Below, piece after piece: positions 34,722 to 46,912 of a stretch of DNA of 64,000 nucleotides (position 1 is its first letter; each line of letters begins with the position of its first letter). The DNA comes from Cryptomeria japonica (Eukaryota; Streptophyta; Pinopsida; Cupressales; Cupressaceae): NCBI RefSeq assembly GCF_030272615.1, contig NC_081405.1:648679420-648743419 (forward strand). The letters run 5' to 3'. Both the position numbers and the translations under genes were made by a program. The notes under the pieces were generated by a model. It searched no databases and was not told the origin of the DNA. It saw nothing but the letters and a program-made list of their open reading frames with translations.

Positions 34722-35670
34722 ATGATGAAGAAAGAAGGTTCAAAGTCCAATAGGGAAAACTATAGAATCTGGAGTGATATAATGAAGATCTATATCAAAA
34801 GCTTAGGAAGTCAATATTGGGAACATGTTGTTACTAAACATAACTTGCCTAGTGGGATTTTGTCAGATGATCAAAATAAGGAGAAACGAGAGAATAATCA
34901 AGAATTGGAGGCCATTATCAGTTCCTTGTCTAATTTAGAGTATGTTGATGTCCATGGATTGGAGACTACTTTTGAAGTATGGAAAAAACTTGAAGATATC
35001 TTTAGTAGTGATGAGCACGTGAAGATTGCCAAAAGAAGAGAGTCTAAGAGGTAAATTTGATGACATGCAGATGGCTAAAGGTTAGAACATTCAACAGTAT
35101 GGTCAAAGGATCAAGGAGATAGTCAGTGAGATCAAAAGTGCTAGTGGTACAGTGGAGGATACCATAGTGGCTAGCAAGTTGTTGAGAACCCTTCTACTGG
35201 TCTACGTTATCTGAGTTGCAACCATTCAGGAACTCAAGTCTATTGATAAATCAAAGGTAACTCTTGGCTCCATCATTGGTAAATTAACTGCATTTGAATT
35301 AAATGGTTATGATGGAAGTATTTAAAAATATGAATCTACATTTAGAGCTTCAGTTTCTAACTCACCAGTAAGGAAAAGAAGAGAAGATAGTTATAGTCAT
35401 GAGTCCAAATCTAGTAGAGAGTTTGATTATAAAGACATTCTGATTGAGCTTGAAGCATTGTTGGCCAAGTGGTTACCGAGAGGTACAGATAACTACAGAG
35501 GTAAATTACCATTGAAGTGTTTTGCATGTAATCAGATTGGACATATTATAGCTAACTGTCCTAATGGAGACAATAAGAAAAAATGTGAGAAGTATAAGAA
35601 GTACAAAGGTAAAGGTAAAAGTGATTGCCGCATTGTAGTGGATGGAGGAATTATAGATGATGAGTCTTAA
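34722..35670 (+). pseudogene. gag: Copia A gag
   Basis: 34722-35054 opens with MMKKEGSKSNRENYRIWSD, the start of a copia Gag (Y-x-x-W-x-x-x-M), followed by a helical section. The reading passes stops at about 35055-35330 and ends in 35458-35670 with a CCHC zinc knuckle, CFACNQIGHIIANC (35518-35559), and a basic tail. Gag packages the element RNA. Stops and a frame change leave it non-functional. Confidence 0.85.
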
Positions 35671-36951
35671 GAAGATGCAAATGAGGTCATTGTCTTTGTT
35701 TCTATTAAAGAAGAGACATCAAATGAGAAGGTATTAGTCTCTCACATGGATAGTTCTGATAATTAGATTATAGACAGTGGTTGTTCACACAACATGACTT
35801 GTGACCAGAGTAAGTTTCTTACCTTGAAGGAATTTGATGGAGGTGTTGTGAGATTTGGAAATGATTCACCATGTATGGTAAAAGGAAAGGGAACCATCTC
35901 TTTGAATGGAAAGAGTAGTGCATATGATGTCTGCTAGGTTGAAGGATTGAAACACAATCTTTTGAGTGTTTCTCAACTCAATGACAGAGGTTATCCACTA
36001 GAATTCAAGAATGGGATGTGTAAAATCTATGGAATAAAAGGTGAAGTGATTGTAACTGGCAAGCAAACAAAAGGTAACTTGTTTCACCTAAATTCTAAAG
36101 TCAGTAGCTTCTTAATTGCAAAAGTAGATGATAGTTGGATTTGGCATAGGAGATTTTGTCATGTAAATTTTGATAACATTGTAAAAGTCAGTAAGTCCAA
36201 ATCGGTAAGAGGTTTGCCATAGTTGGACAAACTGGTGAATTCTCTATGTAAAGAATGTCAGTTAGGAAAGATGACATCCTCAACTTTCAAAGTCAAATCT
36301 TTCTCAGCCAAACATTTGCTAGATTTGGTTCATACAGACCTCCGTGGACCAATAAGGACTAGGAGTATTCAAGGTGATTGGTATTTTATGATCTTCACTG
36401 ATGATTGCTCAAGAATGATGTGGGTCACATTCTTGAAGGAAAAAATAGAAGCCTTTAGTAATTTTAAGGTATTCAGAGCCTTAGTTGAAAAAGAAAGTGG
36501 TAAGAAGATAAAGTGCTTAAGAACTGATCAAGGTGGTGAGTTTACTTAAGATGAATTCAATAGATACCTTGAAGACAATGGAATAAAGAGGCAACTTTCT
36601 ACACCTAGGAGACCACAACAGAATGGTATTGTAGAGAGGAACAACCAGTCAATTGTTGAAGCTACTAGGACTATGCTAATACAAGGAGGTCTAGCTATGA
36701 CATTCTGGAGAGAAGCTACCAGCATAGCTGTCTACACTATGAACCAGATACTGGTTAAAAAAGGTAAGGATAAAACTCCTTATGAATACTATCATGGTAG
36801 ATCACTTAGTGTCAGTTACTTTAAGATTTTTGGCAGTAGATGTTTTATCAAGAGAGGTGACTATGTTGGTAACTTTGATGCTAAGAGTGATGAAGGCATA
36901 TTTCTTAGTTACTCCACCAAGAGAAAAGCCTACAAATGTTATAACAACTGA
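35671..36951 (+). pseudogene. Copia A protease and integrase
   Basis: IIDSGCSH near 35770 is the aspartic protease site (family D-S-G), preceded by a TAG. 35947-36222 holds the gag-pre-integrase segment with WHRRFCHVNF. 36223-36549 has CKECQLGK, completing the H-H-C-C zinc site, and LVHTDLRGP and FTDDCSRMMW of the integrase core. After a TAA come the STPRRPQQNG and ERNN landmarks, then 36673-36951 with the integrase C-terminal GSRCFIKRGD. Stops at 35936, 36220 and 36547 interrupt it. Confidence 0.88.
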
Positions 36952-38103
36952 ACAAATAAGATCATTGAAAGTGCTAATGTCTAAGTGGATGAGTTTCCTG
37001 AAGATTCAGGAGAAATTAGTAAGGAGAAGGAGGAAGATTAACCTTACATTATGATTTTGGAACTGGAACTGGTGAAACCAGAAGTTGGTGAAATGAATAC
37101 TGTAGCACCAGTTCAATCGAAAGAGGTAGATTCTACAAAGGATAAGAAAGTGAAAAAGAAGAAGAACCTAAAGACCATGATCATGCTATTCCAAGGTATG
37201 TTAGACTCAATCATAATCCTGATCAGATTATTGGAGATAAAGATGTTGGTGTGTTAACTAGAAGAAGAATAAGAGAGAATTCTTGTATGATCTCCACCAT
37301 TGAGCCTAGAACAACAAAGGAAGATTTTGGAGCTGATCACTAGATCAAGGCCATGGAAGAAGAACTTGACCATATTGAGAAGAACAATACTTGGACACTT
37401 ATACCCAAATTGGTGAACAAAAATGTAATAGGTACTAAATGGGTGTTTAGAAATAAACTTAATGAAGATGGAGTAGTAGTCAGAAATAAAGCTAGATTGG
37501 TATACAAAGATTATGCACAAGAAGAAGGTGAAGACTATGGCAAGACATGTGCACCAATTGCAAGATTGGAAGGTGTTAGGACTCTACTTGAATTTTCAGC
37601 ATATAGAGGATTCAAATTATATCAGATGGATGTGAAGTCAACATTTATAAATAGAATATTGGAAGAGGAAGTATACATTGAATAGCCAGATGCTTATGCT
37701 TTGACTGAAGTAAAGGATATGGTGTGCAAACTACACAAGGTACTATATGGTTTAAAGAAAGCACCAAGGGTATGGTATGATAGACTACATTCTCACTTGG
37801 TGAAGATATACTTTCAGAGAACCAGTGAAGACAACAATATATATCTCAAGACTGAAGGAGATAAGATACTGGTTAGTGAGGTATTTGTGGATGATATTAT
37901 TTTTGGAGGCAATGATGACACATGTGATGACTTTGCTAATTAGATGAAAAGTGAATTTAAATGTCTCTGGTAGGAGAGATAAAATTCTTTATAGGTTTGC
38001 AAATTCAATAGATGAAGAATGGTATTTTATCACATAATCCAAATATGTGAAAGAGGTATTAAAGAATTTTTGAATAGAAGACTATAAACCAGTTGAAACA
38101 CCA
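36952..38103 (+). pseudogene. Copia A reverse transcriptase
   Basis: 37353-37685 carries NTWTLIPK, GTKWVFRNKL, KARLVYKDYAQEEG and the YQMDVKSTF catalytic Asp. 37701-37943 has the YGLKKAPRVWY motif and FVDDIIF with the catalytic Asp pair. A TAG at 37683-37685 replaces the Gln of the conserved E-Q-P. Beyond 37943 the reading continues with a TAG and frame changes. The section 36952-37350 is a poorly conserved linker. Confidence 0.88.
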
Positions 38104-38820
38104 ATGGTTATAGGTTGTAATTTGTCTAAGGGGGATGATACTACATCAGTTGATGAAAAGGAGTACAGGTCAATGATAGGGAAACTACATTATGTTTTTC
38201 ACAGCAGACCAGATCTTGCTCATGCAGTTGGATTAGTTGCTAGATTTCAAAAAATTCCTAAGGAGATACACATGGTAGAAACTAAAAGGATATTCAGATA
38301 TTTAAAAGGTACAATTGATTATGGATTATGGTATCCATATGCTGGAGACTTTGATTTGAAAGTCTATACAGATGCAAACTGGGTAGGAAATGTTGATGAT
38401 AGGAAGAGTACAAATGGAGGAGCTTTCTTTCTTGGAGGAAGGCTTGTATCTTGGAGTAGCAAGAAGCAGAGTTGAATATCACAATCAACCATTAAAGCTG
38501 ATTATGTTGTAGCATACATGAATTGAACTCAGGCAACCTAGATGAAACACATTATGGAAGGTTTCAAGTTGAAGATTACAAAACCGGTAAGGATTTTCTA
38601 TGATAACACTAATTCAATAAACATTTTAAACAACCTGACGTTGCATGCAAGAACCAAGTCTATTGAGTTGAAGTATCATTTCTTGAGAGAGAAAGTGTAG
38701 AGTAAAGATGTGTCACTGGAGCATGTTTCTTCTAAACAAAATCTTGCAAACATCTTTACTAAACCTCTACCTAAGGTGACATTTGAGTATCTTAGAGGTA
38801 AGCTAGGGGTTGTACCCCTA
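38104..38820 (+). pseudogene. Copia A RNase H
   Basis: 38104-38475 has MIGKLHYVFHSRPDLAHAV, RYLKGT and YTDANWVGNVDDRKST, the start of the copia RNase H. The rest, to 38817, continues in the same frame past several stops (including TAG at 38539-38541 where the family has Trp) to the KPLPK-x-TFEYLRGKLG close. Pol ends about 360 bases before the 3' LTR. Confidence 0.87.
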
Positions 38821-39178
38821 CATGAAGTTCATTGACCAGATGTGGAAGACATCAATCACGGAGCTTATTGGAAATCTTGTAGAAGGATTGGTGTTGAGTG
38901 GAGCAACTCCACGAGGGGAGCAACTAGTTGTAGAAAAGTGAAGTATGACATTGTATGTTTTACTTTCACTTTGGCGTTGTTGTGAAAGGGGGAGAAGAAT
39001 TGAATGATTGATGAGGAGAAGAACTGTAACCATTTACCAGCTGAATACATGAAGATACAGTTGAAGGAGAGTACATGGAAAAATGTAAACCAGGATTCCT
39101 ATATATGTGCATTAGTCTCGCTCATCACAATCAGGTGGTATTGATATTCGTATTGCCATCAATGCTAAAGGGGGAGAT
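38821..39178 (+). other. Copia A 3' untranslated interior with polypurine tract
   Basis: No ORF. It ends with AAAGGGGGAGA (39168-39177), a standard polypurine tract immediately before the 3' LTR. Confidence 0.75.
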
Positions 39179-40577
39179 TGTTGGCATTGCATGAAGATTC
39201 CATTATTGAAGTATAGTTTTATCATTGATGTCAATAGTAATTGGTAATGGAGTTTTATTACAACTGGTAGTGATGTAGTAATACAACTGGTAGTGAAGCA
39301 GTGTTTGTAACCGGTATTGGTATTTGAAGCAGGGTGATCAACCGGTAACCCTAACCTGTTGATAAGCAAAACCCTACCCGATGGAGCTTGGCGAATTGGT
39401 TATGATGATCGGAGATGATTATGCCACATATGTATGTTGCACGTGATGAGTTTCAAAGTGATTTTAGTGCGTGAAGATAACTATTTATCCCAGGAATGAG
39501 CAAGTGCATAGCATGAAGTGGAAACCATGTGATGAGTTATAAGATTCGATGAGTGGTGATCTAGGAGCTGTCGAGGTTGTCTAGAACAATGTGTAGATGA
39601 TTACTATGTAATCTAATGGTCATGTTTGAACCGATATGTTTGTAATCTCTATGATTTCTTAGGTTTTGTGATGTGTTACCGACCTATTATATTTGCTTAT
39701 AAGGTCGATGAATTGTTTTATAATAATGCTAGCAATTTTGGTAATGTGTGGTAGTCTGATTGTTATCAAACTAGAAGGAGTATCTACATAATGTTTTGAA
39801 GGAAAATAGGAGCTTAAAAGGATCTAATCATGCAGAGCAGTGCTATTACGAAATCAACAAGACCATGTTATTCTCTTTAACAATTACAATAGTTAAATCC
39901 CCTAACCGAGTAATCTTTAACAGGCTTGGTGCTATCTAAATCCTCTAACCAAGTGATCCATTAGCTTGGATTTCAAATCCTCTACTGAGGTTACTCCTAA
40001 TAGGGTATTTCTCTTAATAGGGTATTGTATTCAATCCCTTAACTAGGTGGTCCTTAACCGGATCTGTTCTTAACATGACATTTTTGTAAAGCTTCTAACA
40101 AGGCTTGGCTCCTAACAAGGCGAACTTCTCAAGAAGTCAAAATACTTGTGGGTATTCATCCCCACTTTTCTTTTTCCATTTGGGTTTCCACATCAAAAAT
40201 CATTGTGTCAAGTGGTGAATGATTTTGTGTATGTTTTGATATGGTTAATATGTTTAACTGGTAAAACCACTAAGTCATGTTTAGATGACCAAAAGTGATC
40301 TAAAATGGGCTATTACTAATGTTAGTAAATTTTATTGATGTTTTGGATAAAGGTATCTAAGTTACAGATCTGATTATGCTATTATATTAATATTTTAGTC
40401 AACCGGTAAACTTGTCAGTGTGGTAACAGTTTTAGATACAGTGTTTAAACCGACTAGTCTAAGAAGTTGTTTATGAGTTGGGATTAAGTTTGGTGAAATT
40501 TTATTTTGTTTTCTATCTACTGATTCACCCCCCCTCTCAGTAGTTGACCAGATCATTATTAATTCATCATATCATCA
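39179..40577 (+). repeat. Copia A 3' LTR
   Basis: 1,399 bp from TGTTGGCATTGC to ATATCATCA, uninterrupted. It shows what the 5' LTR looked like before the CACTA insertion, including the single TCC target (40160-40162). Confidence 0.93.
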
Positions 40578-40582
40578 GAAGT

Positions 40583-41419
40583 CTCCTATAGTGATTTATA
40601 TCTTCGTAGGTTCTTCCCTAAGAGTCTCATGGGAGACGCTCTTACATGGTTCTCGTCCTTGCCCCAAGGTTCTATCACCTCCTTCCCGGACTTAGCAGAA
40701 AAGTGTGTGGCCCACTATGCTTATAACATTGTCAATGATGTTTCCATGATGGACCTTTGTAACATGAAATAGAGGTCTGGAGAAACTTTCACTAACTTCT
40801 TGCAGAGGTGGCAAAACCTTATCAAGAAATTCCAGTGGGATATGCCAAAACAACACCAAATTGAATTATTTTAGAAAAACCTAGTGCTTGAACTATCAAA
40901 AACCTTGACATCTTAGTGCATAAAGTATTTTCAAAAGTTGACTGATAAGGGCCTAGCCCTTGAATGTGTCTTGTTAGAGGAAGGTACCCTAAAGAATTAT
41001 AAAAAATCAAGTCATAATACCTCCTCTTATCACATTGACAAACCAAAATTTTGGTCTAAGAACAAGAATGTAGTCAACCATGGTGTCATTGATGCAAAGT
41101 AGGTTCAGACCATGGCTGCCCCTTCAAAATCTAGCACCACTAATCACCAATTCAACACTCATCAAAATAATCAAAATCAATCTCAAAGGCCTCCCAACAA
41201 TCTCTCAGTGCAAGGGCTACCACCCCAATCTAACAATCAGGACCCAAGAGATTATAGTCCCCTTGCTGAGCCCATTAAGGTTGTGTTCCAAAATCTTGTC
41301 CAAGCGAGTGTGGTCATCTCTCCAATAACTCACGTGCTTGATCCTAACCAACCTAAACCTTGGTGGTACAATGAGAATGAGTATTGTGAATATCATGATA
41401 TCAATGGGCATGATACATG
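40583..41419 (+). pseudogene. gag: Outer gypsy gag, capsid-like core (resumed)
   Basis: Continues in phase from 3610: YLRRFFPKSLMGDALTWF, LPQGSITSF, then FTNFLQRWQNL and PKQHQIELF. These are the retrotransposon Gag domain landmarks. A Gln/Asn/Pro-rich linker follows. The last readable part (to 41419) is WWYNENEYCEYHDINGHDT, the first half of a C-x2-C/H-type zinc knuckle seen in this Gag class. Element B inserts exactly there and the sequence resumes at 57371. Several TAG/TAA stops are present. Confidence 0.85.
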
Positions 41420-42635
41420 TGTTAGGCCCAATATGGAAAGTTAATGTACTGAGAGAGGAGGGGTGAATCAGTACTTCAAAACTTTTCTTCAACAATAACT
41501 TTACTGTTAAGCGTAAATTGAATATTGTTGTAACATAACATAATGGTAAAACAAATAAATAACAATCATACATGATTCACTCCATAACACATATATTTTG
41601 GTTACGCAGAAACTCTTGGTTAAGAGAAAAACTGTGGTGGGGATGACACCAACAACTTTAGTACTGCAATAATAAAGGTTGCTCGGTTAGAGCTACATAT
41701 TTAGCTATTTCTAATAGCTTACCCTGTTAGGAGTATCAAGATCTATTAGATCTAACTTTCTAAAGGATTTTACAACACTTATTCTAAATGCTACACCTCG
41801 TTAAAGGATTTACAATTTATAGACTTTGTTAGAGTCTTTTACCCTGTTAAAGGTTTCTTGTACAACTCAAAATATTTCAATCAATATTACAAATATCTGC
41901 AACTTTACATCTGGAATGTTATAGCAGATTATATGTGCTCAAAAATGATATTACCTTGCTTATAGCATACCTCAGTAATCCATATATTAACTCGGTAAAC
42001 CCTTCTTGTTTACTTTGTTCCTTGACTGTTCTCTGAAATCCTTCTCGGTGACCTCTGTGTTTCTCTGTCAACTGTAACAGTTATAATACTCTGTAATTAC
42101 TCATGATTTTCCTTTTTTGTACAAGCCTTGCTTCATACACACATGCACTCACATGTACATATTTTTTTAATCCTTGCTTCATGTTGTATACATAGATCTC
42201 TTATGTCGGTGATCTGGTTCATGCTTCAATCTTACAAACATGATTTCTCAAATGAATAACCATGCAAAATATTTCATTTGTTATATGACCTCAAAATCAT
42301 ACACAATCTTTAAGTGTGATTTCCAATGTGACAATAGTTACTTATTCCTCGATCTTTGTAACACATTTCCCATATATGTCCAGGTCCAATGAATCTGGTA
42401 ACATGTTTCACTCGGTGTGTGTTCACTCGGTATATCATTCTTGCTACTCGGTAGACATAGAAAGTTACTCGGTAGAGTGTTCAATGTATACTATGCTCTA
42501 TGACTATTTTCTTCTATAACCGACTACACTGTGCTTACCGACTACTCTATGCTTACCAACTACATGATTCAATAGTAGTAGCCGACTAGAATAACTTTGA
42601 ACATAAGACTAATGGTAACTTAGTAAGTAGTAACA
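41420..42635 (-). repeat. Element B 3' LTR
   Basis: 1,216 bp, intact. It matches 48325-49383 plus 57210-57365. Contains many ACTCGGT/CTCGGTA motifs. On minus, the bases just inside (42636-42650) read AAAAGGGCAGAT, a weak polypurine tract. Confidence 0.9.
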
Positions 42636-43036
42636 ATCTGCCCTTTTGACATTAGTTGAGATGTTTGACAAAAACTACTTTCAAAGTTATGACTAAAAAA
42701 TCCATATACTTGCAAAATTTTGACTAAACTAACAGTATATACATTTGTCAATGAAATAGTATATTCAGATATACTCCCCTTATCAATATACTATGCATAA
42801 CTCTGATTTTGCATGCTCGGTGATCAATGTTCTATGTGTTGCTCTTCTTCTTTTCTCTTTGATTACTTGTTAGGTGATTACTGCTCTATTCACTACTTGG
42901 TTTACTGCTCCCCCTAACAAATTCAACTGTGTATTGGATACTCTACTCGGTATACTACACTCCCCCTGTATACTTTGATACTATACTCCCCCTTTTTGAC
43001 AAACATCAAAATTTAGTTACCATTTGGTGGAGGCAA
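42636..43036 (-). other. Element B 3' untranslated region
   Basis: Between the large ORF and the 3' LTR. No coding sequence. It has stretches of CTCCCCCT (42900-42995) that are purine-rich on the sense strand. Confidence 0.5.
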
Positions 43037-46000
43037 CTAGTAAAAAATGGATTTATACTTTGTCCTTGCATCAGTGAGGGCGATAGAAAGAGCATCCTTG
43101 ACACTGTCCATTAAAGAATTTTGCACTTGAATATCAGCTAATAGGGAAATTAAGCCATCTAATGTGCTTCCCTCTTGTGTAGTAGATAGGTAGGTAGCTA
43201 GATTGATCTGTTCTTGGATAGAGGACAAGTGTGGAATGAATAAGGTTTGAAGAGTCATAATGTCCATCTGTATTCAGTGCTCTTCATTCCTGAGTTCCAA
43301 TTGTTCAACCATGAGCTTTTGTAACTTTGTATAAAAATTTTGAATGGAATTGGGCTTAGTGGTCAACTTATTTGAGAGACTGATGATCTCTTTCTCAATC
43401 ACTTCTATTTTATTTTTGATATCTTTAATGAATAAAGAGAATGTACAGAGTTTCTGAAATAAATAAAGAATGTGCTTGAGTTGAGGGGACAACTCAACAA
43501 TAAATTTGACAAGTTTAACTTTGCCAATAGCAATAGCTTTTTGTACCTCTTCAATCATTTTTGCAGTGAGCTCTTTGTCCTTTAACTTGGTCAAATATTC
43601 ATATGCATCTACTCCAGATGTCTCTATCTGATTCAGGAGTTCATCCAATTGAATATGGATGGCTGCATCAGTTGACACTGTAGCTGTAGGTAGCATATCT
43701 GTTAATAATGTCTTTACCTTCTGAAGTACTTTATTTTTCTTTTGTATGGCCATTTGTTTTGCATAATTCACTGAATTCAATGAGTGCTTGCCCTTTTAAT
43801 TTTGATATGTCTACATTTGGCAACACTATTGGTTTCGATAAATCTACCTTGAAACTATGCTTCTTCATTTTCTTTTCCTTAGATTTTGCCGATTGAACCA
43901 ATACAATAGCTTGGGAGGATTGTGGATCCTCGGTGGGTTCCTTAGTGGAGGCAACACTTTTGTCAATTTCTTTAGCCTCTACTAAGTCCTTCGGTGGGTC
44001 AGTGTCCAGGGTCTTAGTTGTAACTTTTTCAATGTTAGAAGGATCCTGAGAGGTCTGTTCCCTGGTGGCCTGAGGAGTAGCTTCTCCTTCTATAGACTTG
44101 TGAACCTCTGCACCTTGTTCAGTATCTTGAGGGGCCTCAGTTGCAGTAGATTGAGTGACTAGAGGATAGGGCTGAACTTGTTGCAAAACAGACTCACTGG
44201 ATACCAATTTTGCATATGCATTCCCTTCGTTCATTTCCTATTCAGGTGCCTTGGTGTCCATGATATCTTCATGAATTTGTATAGTGTCAACAGGGTCTTT
44301 CTCACTGATATTAGGATCTTGCTCGGTGACATCAATAATTTCAACTTCAACTTGTTCACCAGCATTCTTGATTCTAAAGATTTCCTGCCATTTTTCCTTT
44401 GTCTCATTCTCTACATCAATATACAAACCATTCATCAATTTTAAGGCTCTTTGTTTGATGAGGAAATTTGAGTGGTAGGTTTTCAAATTTTCATTTGTTT
44501 CAACTACCAACATGTCTGGAAAGAGATGTACCAGACTTCTTTCTCTAATCTATTTCTCTGAGTCCATTGCATATTTCCACTTGTTATCAATATGCAAATA
44601 TAATTCTTTTGGAATAGAATTAGATATTTCTAATGGGACTAGTCAGAATTTCAAAAGTGTGTAGATGACAGCTTCTTCAATTTGTCTCTTTTCATCATTA
44701 TTCTTGGATTCATACTTGACAAATTTGAATGATCCAAATCCACCATATTGCTTTAGACTGGCACAAAAATTTTCAACACTATGTACATTTTCTTTTGTAC
44801 TCTTAACAATCTGAAATTTGTTAGCATCTTTAGACTCTTTATTTTAAATGAGTCTCCAAGTAGCATTCTTATAGGTTTTTGTTACCTTAGGAACAACAAC
44901 AATCTTTGGTTTCTTACTCGGTGACACTGCATATGATCTTGTGTTTGGTCTTTTGACTATAGGAGTCGGTGATACCTGTGGTGTGTCCTTTTTCTTCCTC
45001 TTTAGAACTTTCCCTTTAGGCAACTCGGTGCTTAATGTAATAGAAGCCTCTTGGGCTTCAAATTCCTCTTCGGTGATTACAAGAGTGCCCTTGATAGGTG
45101 TGGAGGAAGATCCTTCTCCAAATTTCTCAGATAATGCCTTGATCATTTTTGTTGCCTTTCTTGTAGCTTTTCATACTACAATGCTCATCTTTACTTTTTC
45201 TTTCACTTCTTCATATGTTCCATATCTCAGGTTGGTAGCATGCCTTGGTAATGTAAGAAAAGCATCTATTTGCTATTGTGTGATGTCAAAGTCAATCTCA
45301 TAACCCATAGGTGGAAAAGATTGAGTTCTTGGTTCCACAACATTCACATAGCAGTAGTCGATGTCTACTTCAAAACATATGTCATCCTTGTATTTTTCCA
45401 CTAGCTGGGGTGGAATTCTATACCTGTTATGCATCTTCTCTTGAAACTTGCTAAAATAATCATCCATAATATCATTGAAGTTATCACCTAGCTTCTTGAT
45501 AAAGTCATTGATTTAATGGGTGATTGGTCGGTGTAGCTCCCAAACTACTTTACCGACTGTTGGAAAGAATTTCTCAAAATAGAAAAACATGCATACTAAC
45601 AGTGATCCAAACTTCAATGTATTGGTTGAGTTGTTCTTCTTTGGCTTCCTTATGGTGTTCAGATTTTCAAATAGGTTTTTCAACAATACTTCACAAAGAT
45701 CAATTTTCATTCCCTTTTTCACAATTTTGTATGCCAAGTCTACTACTACACAAGGTACACTATTTTCCCTTGCTGATTGGAAGAAACAATAACCTATTAC
45801 TCTAATAGCAAACTTTAGCTCTGCATTGGTTACATTTTTCAATTTTAATCCTCTGCAATTAGATTCCACTCCAGTTAGAGTGATTGATTCCTTTTTTGAT
45901 ATCATCTTCTGAGCTCGGGCATGATCATAAATAGGGTAACCGGTGATCAGATGAATTATTTCCTTTGTGATTTTGAATCGTTGTTCCTCTAACCACATGA

Positions 46001-46349
46001 AATCATTGTGAACTCTACTCAGAACAAACTTGACCCACTAAGGTTTGAAGACATGGGGATAGGTTAGGGCTTCAGTCAATCCCTTGATCTTAATGTGCTC
46101 ATACTTGCTATCCAATATCCCATCGATACACAGTTCATCATCGGTGTCTTTGATTTCAACATGACCTAGTTCTTCAACTCAACATTTGGTGAAGAATCTG
46201 ACATCCTCAACTAGTAAAACTCTATCCAAAATGAGTGAAAATATAGTTTTGTCATCCGGTTCTGATGCTACTTTGGGAGTTAGAGAGTATTTCAGTGAGG
46301 GCTTTTCAACATTCTTAACAATAGCAGGCTCTTGGATCTTAGGTGCCAT
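43037..46349 (-). pseudogene. Element B large ORF of unknown function (~1,100 codons)
   Basis: The ATG at 46349 on minus begins MAPKIQEPAIV. One frame runs to about 43780 with a handful of stops, then shifts once and runs to 43037. Residues about 115-280 form a globular-looking domain with MWLEEQRFKITKEIIHLITG, GYCFFQSARENSVP and FFYFEKFFPTVGK. This recalls the N-terminal domain of large putative plant transposon proteins, but I cannot name it with confidence. About residues 400-490 are very basic (GKVLKRKKKDTPQV, SPSKKPKIVVVP), a likely nuclear signal. Next is a short conserved-looking domain, then an acidic Ser/Thr/Gln-rich stretch, then a helical C-terminus. It occupies the place of pol. 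Confidence 0.65.
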
Positions 46350-46912
46350 TTGTATATTTTAGATAAAAATTAACAAAAGATCCTTAGGGTTTGAAGACTT
46401 TCAAATGGCAGATGCTTTTCCTCTTAGCAAATATGAAACATAAATTCTCAACTGATATGATCGGTAAACTAGCTTAACAATGCATTAAGATTGATGTAAA
46501 TACCTTGAATTTTTCTTTGGAGGAGGTTGGATCACCGTGGAATCGCTTGCTCTGCTCTCTTGAAAACTTGGTAAGTGTAAAATGACCACGTAAATGCTTT
46601 AAGTACACAATATACCTTATCGAGCTCCATGCAGGTTAGGTCAAAAACATTAAATGCATTCGGTTTCACTAAACCAATTTACTCTCCTTTTTGCACTTTA
46701 ACCCAGTAGTCAGATTTCCTTCATTTACCGACTAGACAGGCCTCCTGTATTTATCGACTTGACAAGCTTCCTGTATAGTGCTCCAAAAGACTTTGATAGA
46801 ATTTCAAACTTAATACATCTTAACTATGTAGATTTTGAATTAAGTACATAATAATATAGGAACTATTAAGATTTAACCTTGAGAGAATGTAGTCCCTTCA
46901 TACCTTTACCGA
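46350..46912 (-). other. Element B spacer with possible promoter and intron
   Basis: On minus this lies between gag and the large ORF. It contains a TATA-like GGTATATTG (about 46612-46620), a spliceable-looking donor CAAG|GTATTTAC near 46504, and an AAACCCTAAGGATC leader typical of plant 5' UTRs just before the ATG. This is compatible with a separate transcription unit for the large ORF. Confidence 0.35.

Larger units (their letters stand above)
3611..40577 (+). mobile_element. Copia A: Ty1/copia LTR retrotransposon, itself split by CACTA
   Basis: Terminal TG (TGTTGGCATTGCATGAA) and CA (ATATCATCA) mark LTRs at both ends. The flanking duplication is GAAGT at 3606-3610 and 40578-40582. Excluding the CACTA insertion, the element is about 7.4 kb: a 5' LTR of roughly 1.46 kb, a 4.5-kb internal region coding on plus, and a 1.40-kb 3' LTR. 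Gag, protease, integrase, RT and RNase H follow in copia order. It is inserted in the outer gypsy gag. Many stop codons show that it is inactive. Confidence 0.93.

Noticed and set aside
44178-44444. Plus-strand ORFs across element B (for example 44941-45303 and 45524-45805)
   Set aside because: Antisense shadows of the large minus-strand ORF.
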